From Selenomonas ruminantium subsp. ruminantium ATCC 12561 (GTDB lineage: Bacteria; Bacillota; Negativicutes; Selenomonadales; Selenomonadaceae): a DNA stretch of 64,000 nucleotides. The position numbers and the translations under genes were made by a program. Positions 46,382 to 54,704 of the stretch are shown in pieces (position 1 is the first letter of the stretch; every line of letters begins with the position of its first letter). A model generated the notes under the pieces. That model ran no database searches. It was not told the DNA's origin and saw only the letters and a list, made by a program, of their open reading frames with translations. The stretch is taken from contig NZ_AUJE01000018.1 in the NCBI RefSeq assembly GCF_000424065.1, positions 19,103-83,102 on the forward strand, in the 5' to 3' direction.

Positions 46382-47001
46382 TCAAATCACGGTTTGTAGA
46401 GATGTTTGGCGACTCCGTGACAAATCCGATGAAGTGGCCAATAAAGCGATTCAAAGATATATGCATTGTAGGTTCTAGCAAACGTGTATATCGGAGCGAA
46501 CAAACATCAGCAGGTGTACCATTCCTGCGTGTTTCTGACCTAATCTCAAAGATAGTTTCTAATACGGAAACTTGCGATTTATACATATCTGAACAACAGT
46601 TCAATGAATTTGAGCAGCAAGGTTTAGTACCCAATGCCGGTGATATACTTGTTACAGCACGAGGAACCTTGGGACAATGCTATATCATAAAGCCGAAAGA
46701 TAAATTCTATTTTCAAGATGGCATGATTAGCTGGGTTCACACAAGCGAAGCAGAAATCAATCCTGTCTATGTTTCATACCTATTTGATTCGCAGGGGATA
46801 AGGCAACAGATAGACAGAGTTGTGTCTGGTACAACAGTTGCTTATCTTTCAATAGCACAACTTAGCAATTTTGATATTCTGTTGCCTGCTATTGAACTCC
46901 AAAACCAATTCGCCGATTTCGTAGCCCTCACCGACAAATCGAAATATGCCATTGACCAGTTTATAAAATCATTACATGCAGCTAAAGATGCCACAGCATA
47001 A
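46382..47001 (+). pseudogene. Silent hsdS half cassette (alternative TRD2)
   Basis: From 46382 the frame reads KSRFVEMFGD like the middle of hsdS, then a different recognition domain (RFKDICIVGSSKRVYRSEQ), then the same 3' helix (ELQNQFADFVALTDKSK), and stops at 47001. It has no start or ribosome-binding site of its own (an internal ATG lies at 46402), so it is best seen as a reserve of specificity rather than an expressed gene. The C-terminus is shortened compared with hsdS. Confidence 0.8.
46891..46944 (+). repeat. hsdS repeat B, copy 2
   Basis: Second copy of the 3' helix sequence at 45199-45252, about 90 percent identical and in the same orientation. Confidence 0.85.
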
Positions 47002-47023
47002 CTTATGAATTAAGGTGTAGAAC

Positions 47024-47416
47024 TTGATAGATATACATTACATAGGGAAATTAAACAAAGAACTTTATCAGGTAGTAACAGCAGATATTGACAGTGATGA
47101 AGTCATAATTACAGATGAGCGAATTGAACATATAGCATTGCACCATCCGGGAGATTATGAAAGATATAAGCAGTATATGCTGGAAGCAATACAATGTCCC
47201 GATTACATAGTGGAAGCCAATCGACCGAATACAGCGTTGATTTTGAAGGAAATAAGGATAGAGGGGCGAGTCTTTAAGCTGATTTTACGACTTAAAACCT
47301 CCACAGACCCTGCTAACTTCAAAAATTCAATAATAACTTTTTTAAGAACAGACACAAGAGAATGGAATAGAATTGTACGCAATAAGAAAATTCTTTACAG
47401 TCGTAAGGATAAGTAG
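47024..47416 (+). CDS. Possible PBECR-type nuclease
   Basis: 130 residues starting at TTG 47024 (AAGGTG site). The pattern of strands and the C-terminal end ITFLRTDTREWNRIVRNKKI, then LYSRKD, resemble the phage-derived Barnase-EndoU-ColicinE5/D-RelE (PBECR) nuclease-like group, with conserved His (IEHIALHHPGDYERYKQYM) and Arg residues. It is inserted between the hsdS cassette and hsdR. Toxin or RNase activity is inference; the family call is tentative. Confidence 0.5.
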   Translation: MIDIHYIGKLNKELYQVVTADIDSDEVIITDERIEHIALHHPGDYERYKQYMLEAIQCPDYIVEANRPNTALILKEIRIEGRVFKLILRLKTSTDPANFKNSIITFLRTDTREWNRIVRNKKILYSRKDK

Positions 47417-47422
47417 TACAAT
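47394..47422 (+). promoter_or_regulatory. Promoter of the structured RNA before hsdR
   Basis: TTTACA (47394-47399), 17-base spacer, TACAAT (47417-47422); predicted start near 47429, just ahead of the outer stem of the RNA. Confidence 0.6.
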
Positions 47423-47429
47423 GTAAGTA

Positions 47430-47582
47430 AGAAAGGAATAGTTATCTGAGGTGGTAGATTTCGTCCGGACCACACGCCGATGGCATGACAGAGGAAACTC
47501 GAGTAGATGCAGGAGAAGCGGACGCCTGCCGGATAGCTATTCTGAATTGAGAGAACCGTTCTCGTAAGAGGGCGGTTTTTCT
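47430..47582 (+). ncRNA. Structured RNA of unknown class in the hsd locus
   Basis: GAATAGTTATC (47436-47446) pairs with GATAGCTATTC (47532-47542) as an 11-bp closing stem. Inside are a GGTGG/CCAC arm, GCC-GAT-GGC, a GAG-GAAA-CTC GNRA tetraloop and GCAGG/CCTGC. A terminator follows (47554-47577 plus T's). With promoter, folded body and terminator it looks like an independent transcript of about 150 bases, or a leader that controls hsdR. I recognise no known riboswitch, ribozyme or antitoxin RNA class. Confidence 0.65.
47554..47582 (+). terminator. Terminator of the structured RNA
   Basis: AACCGTTCTC (47554-47563), loop GTAA, GAGGGCGGTT (47568-47577), then TTT. hsdR starts 54 bases on. Confidence 0.85.
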
Positions 47583-47635
47583 GCTATACGAGGGATGAGG
47601 AATAGTGCTCTGTTATATGACAGGGAGGGGAAATT

Positions 47636-50600
47636 ATGGCCTCAAATTTTGACTTTGTGAATCAGGAACCCCAATGGGTTAATATAGCTGAACGGGCCAG
47701 AAAAGCAGAACAAGGAATGGCAGTAGCGCCGGAGGTGGCAGCTATTTTTGGCCGTTCGGCGATGGAGCTGGGGATTAAATGGGTTTACCGCGCAGAGGGA
47801 ATGGATACCAGTGACCCGTATAAATACGGCAAGGATAGAGATCTTTTTTCCCTGCTGAAAGATAGGGGCTTTTGTGAAGTGGTGGGGGATAATAAGCTGC
47901 TTCATATGCTTGACCAGCTGCGTTTGCTCGGCAATAGGGCTGCACATGGCGGCAGTCCGCTTACACATGGGGATGGTGTACTGGCCCTTAGAATCCTCTT
48001 TGAGTTTTTGAGCTGGATGGCCTATTGCTATACAGCAATTCAGGGAGAAATGGTTTTCGATGAAAGTCTTTTGCCCTCGCCTGATGATAAGGCAACGGTC
48101 AGTCAGCAGGAAATCCAAAAGCAGGCAGAGAATATCGCGAAGAAAGATGCCGCCCTGGCTCAGAAACAGCATGAGCTGGAGGAAAAGAATCAGGAACTGG
48201 ATGATATAAGGGCGAAGAACGAGCAGCTGCAACAGGAACTTACCCGTCTGCGCAAGGAACGTCAGGCACAGGGCGAGTTCCATGTCAATCCGATTACGGA
48301 AGCGGAAACCCGCAAACGCTATATTGATTATGACCTTGAAGCGGCAGGCTGGATAATCGGCGATAACTGCCGTATTGAGGAAGAAGTTTCCGGCATGCCC
48401 AATGCTTCCAGTACCGGCTTTTCGGATTATGTACTTTATGGCAGAGACCAAAAGCCTTTGGCCATTGTGGAGGCCAAGCGTACAAGTTATGACCCCGAGA
48501 AGGGGGCAAAGCAGGCAGAACTCTATGCCAATAGCTATGAGGCGAAGTATGGCCGCCGTCCCTTTATCTTTATGACCAATGGTCTGCGCACGGTATTTCT
48601 CGATGAGCAGGGCGGTTATCCCCGTCGGGATGTGTCGGGCTTTTTTACGCAGGATGATTTGCAGATGCGCATGGACAGGCGCGGTATGCAGCAGACTTTG
48701 GCAGAGGTTGAGCCGAATCACGATATTGCAGGCAGGCCTTACCAGATTGAAGCGGTCAAGGCGGTGGAAGAGGCGTTTGACCATAAGCGCAGGAAAGCGC
48801 TGATTGTGCAAGCAACGGGAACAGGCAAGACCCGTGTAGCCATCAGTTTGTCGGATGTATTATTTCGTGGCGGCTGGGTAAAGCGTATTTTGTTTTTGGC
48901 TGACCGTACTGCGCTGGTACGCCAGGCCAAGCGCAGCTTTATGGATTTTTTCAGCAATGAGATTCCCTTGGCCAGTCTGATGGATAGCCGGGATGATGCA
49001 GCGACGGCGCGGATTATCTTCAGCACCTATCCTACGATGATGAACGCCATTGATACAGCGAAAAATCCCGAGGGACGCAGATTGTTTTCACCAGCTTCCT
49101 TTGACCTTATCATTATTGACGAGAGCCATCGCAGTATCTATCAGCGGTATCAGGCGATTTTTCAGTATTTCGATGCCATGCTGCTAGGCCTTACGGCAAC
49201 GCCTAAGAATGAAGTGGACAAGAATACCTATCGTCAGTTCGAGCTGGAGGCAGGGAATCCTACCTTTGCTTATCAATATGATGAGGCAGTGGAGCAAGGC
49301 TATCTTGTTCCCTATGAACAGTTTGAGCGTACCACAGACCTGATGAAGAATGGACTCCATTATAAAGACCTTAGCGAAGAGGATAAAGAGCATTATGAGG
49401 AAGTGTTCGGGCTGGCTGGTGATAATGCCCCGGATATTTTGAGTTCGGCCTTCAACAAGTATGTATTCAATCGTCAGACGGTGCAGATGGTCATCAAGGA
49501 TTTGATGGACATGGGGCAGTATATTGATGGCGGGGATAAGCTGGGCAAGACCATCATCTTTGCCAAGAACAGGAAGCATGCCAAATTCATCGTGGATATT
49601 TTCCATGAAATGTATCCCGAGCTTGGCGATGCGTTCATTCAGCAGGTAGATGGCAGCATTGATTACCACGAGCAGATTATTGATGATTTTCGTACGCCGG
49701 ACAAGATGCCGCAGATTGCTGCTTCCGTTGATATGCTGGACACTGGCATTGATGTGCCGGAAGTGCTGAATCTTGTGTTCTTCAAGATGGTGCGTTCTTA
49801 CAGCAAGTTCTGGCAGATGATAGGCCGCGGCACGCGTCTTTGCCCTGACCTTTTTGGTCCGGGACAGAATAAGCAGAACTTTTATATCTTTGACTATGGC
49901 GGGAACTTTGAATACTTCAGCCTCCAGGGCAATAAGCTGAAGGAAACCAAGAATCAGCCGTCACTGGTAGAGCGCATTTACAATTTGCAGGCCAATCTTT
50001 ATCTGTTGCTTTATAAGGATAAAGATACGGAGCGGCAGGAGTTTGCCCAAAAACTCTTTGCAGAGCTGCACGGCACAGTGATGGCACTGGATAATGACAG
50101 CTTCCGTGTCATTCAGAATCGCCAACAGGTCGAGAAGTATCGGGATAGACGCAGTTGGGCCAATCTGACGGCTGAAGATGTGGCGGAGATTGCCAAGCAT
50201 ATAGCTCCGATCATTCCGGCACAGGATGATGATGTAATGGCCCGCTTCTTTGACCAAAAGATGTATGGCATTATGTACGATTACCTGATGGCCAAGGATA
50301 TTACGACGAAGGCCGTGCAGGTGGAGGAAACTGCTGACAAACTTAGTTCACCGAATCTGCAGACCATTCCGCAGATAAAGGCGAAACAGACCTTTATTCA
50401 ACAGGTGCGTTATCCTGAATACTGGGATGATGTGACGGTGGATAAAATCGAAAAAGTACGGACGGAACTGCGCGATTTATTAAAGTTCCTGGAACCTGAG
50501 ACTACGAAAAGCTACTACACGGATTTTACCGACAATCTCCTTATGGTCAAGGAACCTCATGTGGTTACACCGGAACAGACTTCGGAAAGCTACAAGAAAA

Positions 50601-51049
50601 AGGTGGAGCGCTACCTCAAGGAACATCAGGATAATATCGCCGTTCATAAGCTGCGTACGAATAAGCGGCTGACTTCTGTGGACTTGCGGGAACTGGAGCG
50701 GGTGCTGTGGGAAGAATTGGGAACACAGGAAGATTATCGGAATCTTTATGGACAGCGGCCTGTAGGGCTTATGGTGCGTAAGACTGTGGGCATGGACAGG
50801 ACAGCTTTGGAAGAGGTGTTCGCCGAATTTTTGCAGGAAAATCGCTTAAATGTTCGTCAGATTGATTTTGTCAAGCGTATCATTGACTATTTAGCCAAGA
50901 ATGGGGAGATGATTCCACAGGACATTAAGAAACCTGCATTTGCGGGCATGAACAATGTTGCCCAATTGTTCAAGGGGAACACTGCAGAAGTTGCGCATAT
51001 TTTTGACAAAGTGAGAGAAGTCACCAATAATGGCAGTGAAATAGCCTGA
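47636..51049 (+). CDS. hsdR: Type I restriction endonuclease subunit R
   Basis: Motor and nuclease subunit (1137 residues, EcoEI-like). Order: DUF4145-type N-terminal domain (about 1-135), coiled coil (about 155-205), PD-(D/E)xK nuclease (FSDYVLYGRDQKPLAIVEAKR, about 262-283), DEAD helicase with Walker A VQATGTGKTRVAI (about 390) and DESHRSIYQRY, second RecA domain (MIGRGTRLCPDLFGP), and the C-terminal EcoEI_R_C assembly domain. GGGAGGGG precedes ATG 47636. It completes the hsdM-S-R set although separated from it by about 2.3 kb of cassette, small gene and RNA. Confidence 0.95.
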   Translation: MASNFDFVNQEPQWVNIAERARKAEQGMAVAPEVAAIFGRSAMELGIKWVYRAEGMDTSDPYKYGKDRDLFSLLKDRGFCEVVGDNKLLHMLDQLRLLGNRAAHGGSPLTHGDGVLALRILFEFLSWMAYCYTAIQGEMVFDESLLPSPDDKATVSQQEIQKQAENIAKKDAALAQKQHELEEKNQELDDIRAKNEQLQQELTRLRKERQAQGEFHVNPITEAETRKRYIDYDLEAAGWIIGDNCRIEEEVSGMPNASSTGFSDYVLYGRDQKPLAIVEAKRTSYDPEKGAKQAELYANSYEAKYGRRPFIFMTNGLRTVFLDEQGGYPRRDVSGFFTQDDLQMRMDRRGMQQTLAEVEPNHDIAGRPYQIEAVKAVEEAFDHKRRKALIVQATGTGKTRVAISLSDVLFRGGWVKRILFLADRTALVRQAKRSFMDFFSNEIPLASLMDSRDDAATARIIFSTYPTMMNAIDTAKNPEGRRLFSPASFDLIIIDESHRSIYQRYQAIFQYFDAMLLGLTATPKNEVDKNTYRQFELEAGNPTFAYQYDEAVEQGYLVPYEQFERTTDLMKNGLHYKDLSEEDKEHYEEVFGLAGDNAPDILSSAFNKYVFNRQTVQMVIKDLMDMGQYIDGGDKLGKTIIFAKNRKHAKFIVDIFHEMYPELGDAFIQQVDGSIDYHEQIIDDFRTPDKMPQIAASVDMLDTGIDVPEVLNLVFFKMVRSYSKFWQMIGRGTRLCPDLFGPGQNKQNFYIFDYGGNFEYFSLQGNKLKETKNQPSLVERIYNLQANLYLLLYKDKDTERQEFAQKLFAELHGTVMALDNDSFRVIQNRQQVEKYRDRRSWANLTAEDVAEIAKHIAPIIPAQDDDVMARFFDQKMYGIMYDYLMAKDITTKAVQVEETADKLSSPNLQTIPQIKAKQTFIQQVRYPEYWDDVTVDKIEKVRTELRDLLKFLEPETTKSYYTDFTDNLLMVKEPHVVTPEQTSESYKKKVERYLKEHQDNIAVHKLRTNKRLTSVDLRELERVLWEELGTQEDYRNLYGQRPVGLMVRKTVGMDRTALEEVFAEFLQENRLNVRQIDFVKRIIDYLAKNGEMIPQDIKKPAFAGMNNVAQLFKGNTAEVAHIFDKVREVTNNGSEIA

Positions 51050-51097
51050 TGATGGGAAGTATACTTATCTTGCAATGGATAGTGAGGTGGAGAGGCC

Positions 51098-51739
51098 ATG
51101 TTTAAGAAAAGTTTCTTTTTGTTAACGATGTGCTTATTTATGATGACTGAAGCATTAGCTGGAGAACTTCAAATCATAGATAAGCCTATTATATGGTCGG
51201 AGCAGCGGGAGCAGCTTATTCGTGAATACGCTATGACGCATTATGGATTGGATCAGGTGCACATTACGCCCCAAGCAGTAGTGGTGCATTGGACAGCCTC
51301 TGGTACATGGGAATCTGCATATAACCATTTTTATAACGAATCCAGAGGAGATGGAACACTAAATGTAGCATCGCATTTTTTGGTTTCCAAAGAGGGACAA
51401 ATTTTCCGGCTAACTCCGGAAACAGCGCTTAATCGGCATATCATAGGTTATAATTGGTGTGCTATAGGAATTGAAAATGTAGGCGGTGTTGGCGGAGCTG
51501 AAGATTTGACGGATGCACAATTAGAGGCGAATATCGACTTAATCCTATATTTACAGGAAAAGTATCCGACAATCCACTATGTTTTTGGTCATTATCAACA
51601 GGATGCTGCCAGGGAGAGCGGTTTATACATCGAAAACGTGACGGGGTATCGCTCAGAGAAGATTGACCCTGGTCATAGCTTTATGAAAGCTCTGCACGAA
51701 CGTTTACAGGACCGTGGTTTAGTTTTTTATCCGGAATAA
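51098..51739 (+). CDS. Secreted N-acetylmuramoyl-L-alanine amidase (Amidase_2)
   Basis: 213 residues with a signal peptide (KKSFFLLTMCLFMMTEALAG, cut about residue 21). The amidase/PGRP domain carries the zinc ligands in VVVHWTASGTW, the His of ASHFLVSKEGQIF, and IDPGHSFMKAL near the C-terminus. It should cleave peptide stems from peptidoglycan. GAGGTGGAG precedes ATG 51098. Terminator at 51755-51794. It may be a cell-wall recycling or phage-derived lysis enzyme. Confidence 0.9.
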   Translation: MFKKSFFLLTMCLFMMTEALAGELQIIDKPIIWSEQREQLIREYAMTHYGLDQVHITPQAVVVHWTASGTWESAYNHFYNESRGDGTLNVASHFLVSKEGQIFRLTPETALNRHIIGYNWCAIGIENVGGVGGAEDLTDAQLEANIDLILYLQEKYPTIHYVFGHYQQDAARESGLYIENVTGYRSEKIDPGHSFMKALHERLQDRGLVFYPE

Positions 51740-51754
51740 AGCAGATATCGAGAC

Positions 51755-51794
51755 AAGAGGAGGGCTTAACAATTGCGTTAAGTCCTCCTCTTTT
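51755..51794 (+). terminator. Terminator of the amidase gene
   Basis: AAGAGGAGGGCTTAAC (51755-51770) pairs with GTTAAGTCCTCCTCTT (51777-51792), then TT. Confidence 0.92.
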
Positions 51795-51997
51795 GCTGAT
51801 GGGGGACAGAGCAACAAGAACTTTTCGTTCAATGAAAGAGTGTTGGTATTGACTGTATACTGGTAATTAAAGGCGATATGGAGTTTAAAAAATTTGTAAT
51901 TTTGTAATATTATATTACTTGGTACGTATATATCAATAAAGGAAGGGCTGATGATTATCCGTTAGAATATCATATTGAAGAATACCAGGAGGAAAAG

Positions 51998-52297
51998 ATG
52001 ATGAGGAAAATGGTTATCGTATTGATGGCGGCTTTGTTTGTCTGTGTAGGCAGCGTTAGCGAGGCTGCAGAAATAGACCATCGCACCTGGACTGTGGTTC
52101 ATGTTTCCTACGAAGTACAGAAAGGTGATACTTTAGATAGTATTGCTCAAAAATACATACAGAAGAATACCTACGGAGTTCGGGACATCAATGAATTTCG
52201 TGAAGGCATCAGGGAAATCAATAATTGGCTTATGACCAGGGAGCTTAAACCGGGGGATATTATTCGAATTAATTACTGGGAAAAAGTTACCAACTGA
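51998..52297 (+). CDS. Secreted LysM-domain protein
   Basis: 99 residues: a signal peptide (MVIVLMAALFVCVGSVSEAA, cut about residue 24) and one LysM-like motif (YEVQKGDTLDSIAQKYI, then LKPGDIIRINYW). LysM binds the glycan backbone of peptidoglycan. CAGGAGG precedes the tandem ATGs (51998, 52001). Position between an amidase and a pilus ATPase suggests an envelope role. Confidence 0.8.
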   Translation: MMRKMVIVLMAALFVCVGSVSEAAEIDHRTWTVVHVSYEVQKGDTLDSIAQKYIQKNTYGVRDINEFREGIREINNWLMTRELKPGDIIRINYWEKVTN

Positions 52298-52391
52298 TAA
52301 AATAAAAAGAGATTTGCAGGTTTTACGTCATTCATGTAGAAGAAATATAATGTAAATGTATTATATGTACGGACATTAGAGGTGATGTTCT

Positions 52392-53423
52392 ATGTGTTCT
52401 GACATAGACTGGCATGAACTTATCGGCAAAGCGATTACAACGGATGCCTCAGACATCCACTTAACGGTGGGGCAAAAGCCGCATATGCGCTGTTTGGGTA
52501 TATTGACGCCTATGGACAGCCGCCCGCTGACAGAGCCTGTTATGAAAGAAATTTGTTCGGCTATCCTGAATGATGGTCAACGAGAGCATTTGGCAAAGAC
52601 ACGGGAAATCGATTTGTCCTGGATTTTTGCGGGCAGGCGGTTCAGGGTCCATGCCTATTATCAGCAGGGCTGTCTGGCTTTAGCTTTTCGTCTGTTGCCG
52701 GAGAGGATTCCGAGTCTGGCAGAGCTGGGGGCGCCAAAAGCCTGGCAGAAGATGAAGGGAATCGATCAAGGTCTGATTTTAGTGACGGGAAGAACAGGTT
52801 CTGGCAAGTCAACAACGCTTGCGGCCTTTATCGAGGAGCTTAATCACGAAAAGCCATATCATATCGTCACCTTGGAAGACCCAATCGAATATGTTTTTTA
52901 TCCGGATAAATGTTTTATCAGCCAGCGGGAATTTGGCACGGATTTTTATTCATTTGGCAATGCGTTAAAAGGGAGCCTTCGTGAAATGCCTGACCTTGTT
53001 TTGGTGGGCGAGATAAGAGACTATGATACACTGGCTACAGCACTTGCGGCAGCTTCTGCAGGGATGTTGGTGTTGGGGACTTTGCATAGTGCCAGTGCTG
53101 CTGAGGCTGTTTTGCGCATGGAAGGAATGTTTCCGTTAGAAGAACAGTCGAGCTTGCGCAGCCTGTTGGCAGAAGTTCTGCAGGGGATATTTGCGCAGCG
53201 CCTGGTTCCTGCTGCCGGTGGCGGGCGGATGGCCGTTACCGAGGTACTGCTGGCGAATTCGGCCGTGCGCAGCTTAATTCGGCAGGGGAAGTATAATCAG
53301 TTGATTTCGGTAATGCTTAGTCAGCAGGCTGTTGGAATGCAGACTTTAGCAATGGATGCCCAAAGACTTTGGCAGGCAGGACGAATTGACGGGGCTGTCT
53401 ATGACAAGCTCTGTAAGCAATAG
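52392..53423 (+). CDS. PilT/GspE-family ATPase
   Basis: Hexameric secretion/pilus ATPase of 343 residues, PilT-like in length. Visible: the N-terminal TTDASDIHLTVGQKPHMR, Walker A VTGRTGSGKSTTLAAF, the Asp-box VTLEDPIEYVF, Walker B MPDLVLVGEIRD and the His-box GTLHSASAAEAVLRME. PilT retracts type IV pili. GAGGTG precedes ATG 52392. Paired with a PilC/GspF platform gene, but without PilB, pilins or secretin here, so it may retract a pilus encoded elsewhere or power a reduced system. Confidence 0.9.
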   Translation: MCSDIDWHELIGKAITTDASDIHLTVGQKPHMRCLGILTPMDSRPLTEPVMKEICSAILNDGQREHLAKTREIDLSWIFAGRRFRVHAYYQQGCLALAFRLLPERIPSLAELGAPKAWQKMKGIDQGLILVTGRTGSGKSTTLAAFIEELNHEKPYHIVTLEDPIEYVFYPDKCFISQREFGTDFYSFGNALKGSLREMPDLVLVGEIRDYDTLATALAAASAGMLVLGTLHSASAAEAVLRMEGMFPLEEQSSLRSLLAEVLQGIFAQRLVPAAGGGRMAVTEVLLANSAVRSLIRQGKYNQLISVMLSQQAVGMQTLAMDAQRLWQAGRIDGAVYDKLCKQ

Positions 53424-53433
53424 TGAGGTTATT

Positions 53434-54657
53434 ATGACATACTATTATGAAGCTTATAATCGTCAGGGCGAACATTATCAAGGGGAAATCGAAGCCGGCA
53501 GCCGTCAGGAAGCGGCGCATAAGATACGGCGGCAAGGCTTGTGGATAACGGCGCTGGCAAGTAACGATAAGAATAAAAAGGGGATAAAAGACTACCTCGA
53601 GGAAACGAAATTTTTCGCTAAAGTTGTGGATGATACGCAAATTGCCCTCTTTTTTCGGCAGATGTCTGTACTGTTAAGTGCGGGAATTCCCGTCCATGAG
53701 GCACTAAAATCGCTGCTGACCGGTGGCAGGCAGGGAAGCTATACCCGCTTGCTCACAGGGCTTTATCAACAGGTACTCAAAGGGAAATCTTTATCGGCAG
53801 CAATGGAGGAGAGTCATTGTTTTTCACCGCGGATAGTCCAGTTGGTATCTGCCGGTGAACGTGCGGGGACTTTGGAAGAGACTTTCAACCGTTTGGCAGA
53901 TTTTTTGGCGCAGATGGTTAAGAATCGGGAACAGCTAAAATCCGTATTGTTGTATCCTGCGATTATTGGGGTAACGGCTTTGGCGGTGTTGATTTTTATG
54001 ACGCTGTTTATTCTGCCGGCCTTTGCCTCGCTGTTAAGCAATCTGCAAACGGAATTGCCATTGCCGACAAAAATTCTGTTGGATTTGGCTGCATTTTTGC
54101 AGGCCTATGGCGTGGAGACAATGGCCGGAGGCTGTGTGCTGGCCTTGGGACTCTATGGATTATCCAGGCAGGCCCTGGTCTGCTATTATGGACATCGCCT
54201 GCTTCTTTCTCTGCCTTTGGTGGGGGCATTGGCTTGTCATGTAGCCTGGTCTTTGACGTTCCATACGCTGGCAATGCTTTTGGAGCAAGGGATAAATCTG
54301 CACATGGCCCTAAAGATGGCGGCTCCCGTGACTGGAAACCGCTACATAGAAAAAGAGTTATGCTGTTTACAGAATAAAGTTGAGCAGGGCAGTTCACTTA
54401 TTAGTGCCCTGCAGGACTGCCAGGCCTTTCCGCCAATGCTGTTTGAAATGCTTGAAGCGGGGGAACAGGCCGGACAATTGGAGGTTATGCTCGGCAAAGC
54501 CGCTGCCTTTTGCCAGGTACTGGCGGAAAACGAATCCGCCCGTCTGCAGGCACTGGCTGAACCTGCCGCCATCTTCACCGTAGGCGGCTTAGTGTTCTTT
54601 ATGGTTATGGCGGTGATTATGCCGTTATTAAATACCATGGATGCGCTGAGCATGTAA
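53434..54657 (+). CDS. Type II secretion/pilus platform protein (PilC/GspF)
   Basis: Inner-membrane platform of 407 residues with two T2SSF domains (about 70-195 and 270-395; FFRQMSVLLSAGIPVHEALKSL and FHTLAMLLEQGINLHMALKMA) and three membrane segments (about 170-190, 220-240, 380-400). The start is ATG 53434 with GAGGT; the frame runs 26 codons further up into the ATPase gene. The pair forms a two-gene operon ended by the hairpin at 54662-54702. Confidence 0.9.
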   Translation: MTYYYEAYNRQGEHYQGEIEAGSRQEAAHKIRRQGLWITALASNDKNKKGIKDYLEETKFFAKVVDDTQIALFFRQMSVLLSAGIPVHEALKSLLTGGRQGSYTRLLTGLYQQVLKGKSLSAAMEESHCFSPRIVQLVSAGERAGTLEETFNRLADFLAQMVKNREQLKSVLLYPAIIGVTALAVLIFMTLFILPAFASLLSNLQTELPLPTKILLDLAAFLQAYGVETMAGGCVLALGLYGLSRQALVCYYGHRLLLSLPLVGALACHVAWSLTFHTLAMLLEQGINLHMALKMAAPVTGNRYIEKELCCLQNKVEQGSSLISALQDCQAFPPMLFEMLEAGEQAGQLEVMLGKAAAFCQVLAENESARLQALAEPAAIFTVGGLVFFMVMAVIMPLLNTMDALSM

Positions 54658-54661
54658 ACAA

Positions 54662-54702
54662 AAAAATTGACTTGTCAAATTCGTGTTGACAAGTCAATTT
54701 TT
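54662..54702. terminator. Terminator built of TTGAC-type palindromes
   Basis: AAAAATTGACTTGTCAA (54662-54678) pairs with TTGACAAGTCAATTTTT (54686-54702). It has a perfect 17-bp stem and A/T flanks, so it works in both directions between the converging pilC-like and nadE genes. It contains two copies of the recurrent palindrome. Confidence 0.9.
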
Positions 54703-54704
54703 CT

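Noticed and set aside
46402..47001. Independent hsdS-like gene
   Set aside because: Homology to hsdS starts upstream of its first ATG and there is no ribosome-binding site; better explained as a silent cassette.
47436..47542. Hammerhead or other self-cleaving ribozyme in the RNA before hsdR
   Set aside because: CUGAGG and GAAA occur, but the conserved CUGANGA core and the required stem arrangement do not.
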